Positions 33,137-36,560 of a stretch of DNA of 36,560 nucleotides are shown here, one piece after another. The notes beneath the pieces are model-generated. The model did not search any database and was not told the origin of the DNA. It saw nothing but the letters and a program-made list of their open reading frames with translations. Where the stretch lies: contig JARLGQ010000130.1 in assembly GCA_031292675.1 (NCBI GenBank), positions 1-36,560 on the forward strand, written 5' to 3'. The DNA is from Acidimicrobiales bacterium. Its GTDB lineage: Bacteria > Actinomycetota > Acidimicrobiia > Acidimicrobiales > UBA8190. How positions within the stretch are numbered: the first letter of the stretch is position 1; each line of letters starts with the position of its first letter. The position numbers and the translations under genes are program-made.

Positions 33137-33373
33137 TTAACCCTGCTCGATGAAGATGCACTCCCCGGGGCACTCCTCGGCCGCTTCGGTGACAGCATCC
33201 TCGAGGTCCTCGGGCACAAGCGCCGTACCGGCGACACCGCCGGGTTCGTTTCGAACCTGGTCGCTCTCCTTCACGTAGGCGAGGCCGTCATCCAACAGGG
33301 TAAAGACGGCCGGTGCGATCTCCTCGCACAGGCCGTCACCGGTGCAAAGATCCTGGTCGATCCACACCTTCAT
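33137..33373 (-). CDS. 3Fe-4S-type ferredoxin
   Basis: 78 residues. MKVWIDQDLCTGDGLCEEIA, with C10 and C16, and the C-terminal AAEECPGECIFIEQ, with C68 and C72, follow the short actinobacterial ferredoxin pattern. The second of the four classical cysteines is replaced by D13 (C-T-G-D-G-L-C), which favours a [3Fe-4S] cluster. The acidic surface fits a donor to cytochrome P450s or similar oxygenases; none is in the window. An insertion (RNEPGGVAGTALVPEDLED) separates the two halves. ATG 33373 has GAGGGG upstream. Confidence 0.88.
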   Translation of the reverse strand: MKVWIDQDLCTGDGLCEEIAPAVFTLLDDGLAYVKESDQVRNEPGGVAGTALVPEDLEDAVTEAAEECPGECIFIEQG

Positions 33374-33558
33374 CGGCTCGCCCCTCCGAGTTGGGAGGAC
33401 CCCACGCTCCGGACCACGACGATAGTCGGTTTCGCGGTGTCAACGTGTAGCTTCCGGGCGGTTACACCGTGCCCCGGCGCCGGATACCAAACGGTCGACC
33501 ACGTCGGTCCACCGACTGGCCATCGTGAGCAGGAGTTGGAAGGGGATGCGCGGACACA

Positions 33559-33915
33559 ATGAGACGCGGCCGGTTGTCCGTCCGAGAGATCCCAGGCCCG
33601 CGCCCTGAGAACTGGGAAGCGCTCGGCCTCGACCCCGCGCACGTCGCGGGATGGAAGGAGCTGGGCTTCGATCCATTCGAGGCAGCGATGGCCCAAGGGG
33701 ACGGGTTCACGCCCGCGTTCGCAGTTCACTATCTCCGCCAATTGCGCAAGACTGCCGATTGCTGGAGGCGGGTGGGCTTGGACTCCGCTGATGGGCTGCG
33801 CTGGCACCGAGCGGGATTCGGTGCCAAGGAAGCGAAACGGTTGCGGTCCTTGAATGTCGATGTGGAAGCGGCAAGAGGACAGCGAGCCGGCTATCGCACG
33901 ACGGACCCCGGGTGA
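33559..33915 (+). CDS. small hypothetical protein with Trp/Gly helical repeats
   Basis: 118 residues. The motif W-x-x-x-G-(L/F)-x-(P/S)-x-(H/E/D) recurs: WEALGLDPAHVAG, WKELGFDPFEAAM, WRRVGLDSADGLR and WHRAGFGAKEAKR. This gives four short helix-turn units, each about 13-15 residues long. The repeats look like protein- or DNA-binding helical hairpins. I recognise no named family. The ATG at 33559 has a purine-rich site (GGAAGGGG) somewhat far upstream. It lies next to the second insertion sequence. Confidence 0.6.
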   Translation: MRRGRLSVREIPGPRPENWEALGLDPAHVAGWKELGFDPFEAAMAQGDGFTPAFAVHYLRQLRKTADCWRRVGLDSADGLRWHRAGFGAKEAKRLRSLNVDVEAARGQRAGYRTTDPG

Positions 33916-34166
33916 CCATCAGGTCCAGCCTCATCTACGACAGCGAGTCCGAAGTGTGCGAGGTCACGCGGCGGTTGACGCCTGATGGCCCCCGCGCCCA
34001 TCGTGGTCCTTCGAGGGCGACCTCCTGAACGCCGAGGGTCTTTGGAGGTGGCGGGCGGCGTGCAAAATCGACGCAAGGGGCCTGAAGGGTGCCATCCGAA
34101 GATCGGCTCCTACCAGGCACTTCTTCCTCCCCTGGTTCCTCTCGTCGCACCGGCGACAATGACCCC

Positions 34167-35087
34167 ATGGCCTTCCGACTCGCCGCCATCAGTCTCCGAC
34201 AGATCCTTCGCCTGCTCTTGCTCAGGTGTCGCTCTTCGCGGTCCAAAGACCTCGAGCTGTTGGTCTTGCGCCAAGAGCTCGACGTCCTCCACCGACAGGT
34301 GCCCCGGCCAAGGTTCCGACCCGAGGAGCGATGGGTGCTCACGGTCCTCCAGCGCCTGCGACCAGTCCGAGATCGTCTGTCGTCGCTCGTCACGCCCGAC
34401 ACGATCCGCCGCTGGCATCGTGACCTGGTCCGCGCCAAGTGGCACTACCGTCATCGGGTCGTGTCGCGAGGCCGGATCCCCGATCACGTGCGGCTCCTCG
34501 TCTGGCGTCTGGCCAGCGAGAACCCGACCTGGGGCTACTGCCGCCTGAGAGGAGAGCTCAAGAAGCTCGGTGCCGAGATCTCGACGACGAGCATCCGACG
34601 AATCGTGGCCGAGAAGCGTCGACCCCCGCCCAGGCGCGAGACCTGGCGTCAGTTCATGCGAACCCAGGCCTCGTCGATCATCGCCTGTGACCTCTTCACC
34701 GTCGAGTCCGTTCGTTTGAAGACCCTCCATGTCCTCTTCTTCATCGACCTGCACACGAGGAAAGTCCTCATCGGCGGGGTGACCGACGGCGCCGCCAACG
34801 CCGCCTGGTGCGCCCAAATCGCCCGGAACCTGACCGAGGCACGAGAAGGCCGCGATGAACCGGTCCATTACCTGGTTCATGACCGGGACAAGCGGTTCTG
34901 CCCAATCTTCGACGAGGTATTCCGCGCCGAGGGGATCGAGATCCTGCGCACTCCGTGGCGCGCACCCAAAGCCAACGCCTATGCCGAACGGTTCATCCGG
35001 ACGGTGCGCACCGAGTGTCTCGATCGGGTGCTCCTCCTGAGCGAACGACATCTTCGATCAGTGTTGGAGACCTATGTCGAGCACTAC
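34167..35087 (+). pseudogene. rve/DDE integrase-type transposase, 5' part, disrupted by IS110
   Basis: 307 codons up to the insertion. It has a basic N-terminus (LRQILRLLLLRCRSSRSKDL) and a helical DNA-binding part, then CDLFTVESVR with the first catalytic Asp, VHDRDKRF with the second and KANAYAERFIRTVRTE with the Glu. This copy has no frameshift before the insertion. It breaks exactly after VEHY; the missing end resumes at 36527 as NCERPHRGLDL, the same order as VEHYNLERPHRGLDL in copy 1. Without the IS110 element it would probably be an intact transposase gene. The frame that runs on to 35756 is a chimera into the antisense of the IS110 recombinase gene and has no meaning. Confidence 0.82.
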
Positions 35088-35111
35088 GGATGCAAGTCAA
35101 GTGTATTTCGC

Positions 35112-36293
35112 CTAGCTCCTTCTTTGCGAGACGAACTGGCGATATGCCGTCTCGGCATGAACGGCGATCTGCTGTTCGCGCTGGCGCTGTTCGGCCGACG
35201 CGTACACCCGGCCGCCGCCGCGCTTGCCCCGGATACTTGGCGCTCCGGCAGTGAGCTCGATCCGGCGAAGCTTCTCGGCGGTGAGCGAAGGTCGGCCGAA
35301 GGCGTACTCCTCGTTCTTTGTGAGCATGTGCCAGAACAGCACGGCCAGTTTGCGAGCCACGGCGACGGTCGCCACGTTGGCTCCCCGGCGGGCTCTGATC
35401 CGCTCGGCGAAGGCGTGCAGAGGGCCCGGTGCGCCCGCCACCACCCACGCCGACTCGACGAGTGCCCAGCGAGCGCCGGCGGATCCCTGCTTGGAGATGC
35501 TCCCGTGTCGTGCCGGGGAGAGCCCGGACTGGCGGACCGTGGGATCGAGGCCGAGGTAGCTCACGAGCTGGCTCGGGGTCTCGAACCGGGAGATGTCGCC
35601 TACAGCGGCCATGAACGCCGCGGCGGTGATCAGGTTCACGCCCGGCACGGTGAGCAGGAGCCCGATGGACTGCTGTTCGAGTGCGCTCTGGGCGATGACC
35701 TGGTCCAGACGACGGAGCTCGTCGCCGAGGAACCGGAGTTGGCGGAGGCACGATGACACGGTCTCTCGCTCGTCCTCGGGCAGCTCCACGGTGGCCAGCC
35801 ATCGCAGTCCCTTGACCCCGAAGAGGTCAGAGGCTGGTGGCCGTTCGATCAGGTTGCGATGGAGCACGGCATGGACCTGGTTCTTGAGTCCGGTGCGTTC
35901 ACGCACCAGCTGGGCACGACGCGACATGCGACGTCGGGCGAGGCGCGTCGGCTCCTCGGCCAACCACACCTGCGGAAAGAAGCCCGTCCCGAGCAGCTGG
36001 GCGAGTGTCCGGGCGTCGAGCTGGTCCGTCTTGGCCCTGGCGGCCCCGATGCCCTTGGTGACCGCGGCGTTGGCGATGACGACCCGAGCGACGTGAGGCT
36101 CGATCAGTCGGGCGATGGCGAGGGCGTTGCCGGTCGCTTCCAGGCCGACCTGATCGGTCGGCTCGAGTGAGCGGGCGAACGCCACCAACGCGGCCTTTCG
36201 AGCCGGGACCCTTGGATGTCGACTGACCTTCCCGTCCTCGAAGATCGCCACCTCGCAGAAGTCACGATGGACGTCGAGACCTATCGAGCGCAT
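35112..36293 (-). CDS. IS110-family DEDD recombinase/transposase
   Basis: 393 residues from ATG 36293, which has AGGAG five bases upstream; a longer frame to 36338 lacks such a site and is not preferred. The RuvC-like DEDD residues are in place: D7 (GLDVHRD), E52 (LEATGN), D90 and D93 (KTDQLDA). The C-terminal transposase-20 domain reads LLTVPGVNLITAAAFMAAVG, DISRFETPSQLVSYLGLDP and GSISKQGSAGARWALVESAW, and includes the conserved serine region. It looks intact. Such enzymes act with a bridge RNA made from the element's own non-coding end, the likely source being 36294-36526. Confidence 0.93.
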   Translation of the reverse strand: MRSIGLDVHRDFCEVAIFEDGKVSRHPRVPARKAALVAFARSLEPTDQVGLEATGNALAIARLIEPHVARVVIANAAVTKGIGAARAKTDQLDARTLAQLLGTGFFPQVWLAEEPTRLARRRMSRRAQLVRERTGLKNQVHAVLHRNLIERPPASDLFGVKGLRWLATVELPEDERETVSSCLRQLRFLGDELRRLDQVIAQSALEQQSIGLLLTVPGVNLITAAAFMAAVGDISRFETPSQLVSYLGLDPTVRQSGLSPARHGSISKQGSAGARWALVESAWVVAGAPGPLHAFAERIRARRGANVATVAVARKLAVLFWHMLTKNEEYAFGRPSLTAEKLRRIELTAGAPSIRGKRGGGRVYASAEQRQREQQIAVHAETAYRQFVSQRRS

Positions 36294-36526
36294 TCCATCT
36301 CCTCTCGTCATGGTGGGAGACAGGCGGGCGAACGACAACTACGGATACGTGCTCGCAGCACAACCGGGCCAGTCGCAGGGGCGGCCAACTACAACAGCGG
36401 GCTCGAAGCCCATAGTGATTAGTCACGGCCTGCCCTACCTGCGTTCTCCCGAGAACCCCGGACCCGGTAGACACGAACGTACCGAACCGAGCATCGGGGC
36501 GCCCAGAGCCATTGTCATGGCCCTAC
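36294..36526 (-). ncRNA. candidate IS110 bridge RNA region
   Basis: A 233-bp non-coding end upstream of the recombinase, where IS110-group elements make their bridge RNA. Visible hairpins, from 5' to 3' on the minus strand, are at 36508-36521 (GCCAT/ATGGC), 36443-36456 (GTTCTC/GAGAAC) and 36399-36411 (GGGCT/AGCCC). The 8-mer ACTACAAC at 36388-36395 equals the restored target site. The 9-mer ACTACGGAT at 36338-36346 equals the left junction at 35083-35091. The target-matching word comes first in the RNA and the donor-matching word second, the known order of the two binding loops. RNA boundaries are not determined. Confidence 0.55.
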
Positions 36527-36560
36527 AACTGCGAGCGACCCCATCGCGGGCTCGACCTTG
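36527..36560 (+). pseudogene. 3' continuation of the interrupted integrase-type transposase
   Basis: Reads NCERPHRGLDL in frame with the part ending at 35087, matching the conserved YNLERPHRGLDL of copy 1. It runs off the window. Confidence 0.85.

Larger units (their letters stand above)
35088..36526 (-). mobile_element. IS110-family insertion sequence nested in copy 2
   Basis: About 1439 bp, defined by the two halves of the interrupted transposase gene. The tetranucleotide CTAC occurs at both junctions (35084-35087 and 36523-36526), consistent with site-specific recombination at a short shared core and not with staggered-cut duplication. There are no terminal inverted repeats. The recombinase gene fills most of the element, with only 24 non-coding bases after its stop but 233 bases before its start. 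That layout marks the IS110 group and not IS1111. Confidence 0.85.
34083..36560 (+). mobile_element. integrase-type insertion sequence, copy 2, interrupted by IS110 and cut by window edge
   Basis: The left terminal repeat TGAAGGGTGCCA (34083-34094) is identical to that of copy 1. The transposase gene starts at 34167 and is broken at 35087 by an IS110-family element. Its reading frame continues at 36527 to the window edge. The right end lies outside the window. Confidence 0.78.

Noticed and set aside
34089-35756. A 555-residue protein
   Set aside because: The frame fuses the integrase-type transposase to the antisense of the IS110 recombinase gene across the insertion junction; it is an accident of the insertion.

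Overview
The window is high-GC DNA from a free-living, probably actinobacterial chromosome. The best taxonomic pointers are a six-gene membrane complex plus ArsR regulator that match the mycobacterial Rv0081-Rv0087 locus in gene content, subunit order and approximate sizes, a UvrD-type helicase with a C-terminal HRDC domain, GTG/TTG start codons and many ATGA/GTGA stop-start overlaps. The phylum-level call is inference. A deep-branching lineage such as Acidimicrobiia would fit but is not proven. No rRNA, tRNA or CRISPR array was seen.

Layout. Positions 1-850 hold the end of a VOC-family gene and an F420/NADP-oxidoreductase-like gene. Positions 880-5500 are accessory: decayed IS481 and integrase remnants, a DUF998 membrane protein, a truncated NB-ARC-type ATPase, a SAM methyltransferase and several small hypothetical genes. 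Positions 5696-13586 are the metabolic core. This is a tightly overlapping operon (zinc-ribbon protein, then HyfI/NuoB-, HyfB-, HycD/HyfC-, HyfE-, HyfF- and HyfG-like subunits, then a 35-codon mini-ORF and an ArsR regulator). The large subunit has serine or glycine in place of all the cysteines that would hold a NiFe site, so the complex is hydrogenase-related but very unlikely to be a hydrogenase. Two near-identical 16-bp elements lie upstream of the first gene and of arsR.

Positions 13700-23700 carry an excisionase-like HTH gene divergent from a 981-residue helicase, a lipoprotein, a 1607-residue secreted S53 (sedolisin/kumamolisin) peptidase with Ig-like and beta-propeller domains, and a small dimeric-barrel protein. 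Positions 23950-28660 mix mobile and decayed material: a frameshifted insertion sequence, an AbrB-type antitoxin/RelE-type toxin pair, a fragment of a periplasmic binding protein, two overlapping mini-genes, and a collapsed thiamine locus (thiO' and 'thiG scars leading into an intact thiD). An NCS1 permease follows on the other strand.

Positions 30600-33915 hold small genes: a sigma-70 region 4 fragment, a cold-shock-domain protein, a double-HTH protein, a 3Fe-4S-type ferredoxin and hypotheticals. The window ends in a nested insertion. An IS110-family element (about 1439 bp) sits inside a second copy of the integrase-type insertion sequence, whose reading frame resumes exactly after it. The 233 bp upstream of the IS110 recombinase gene is non-coding, contains three hairpins, and carries 9-nt and 8-nt matches to the element's own junction and to its target site. 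That is what a bridge RNA with target and donor guides would look like.
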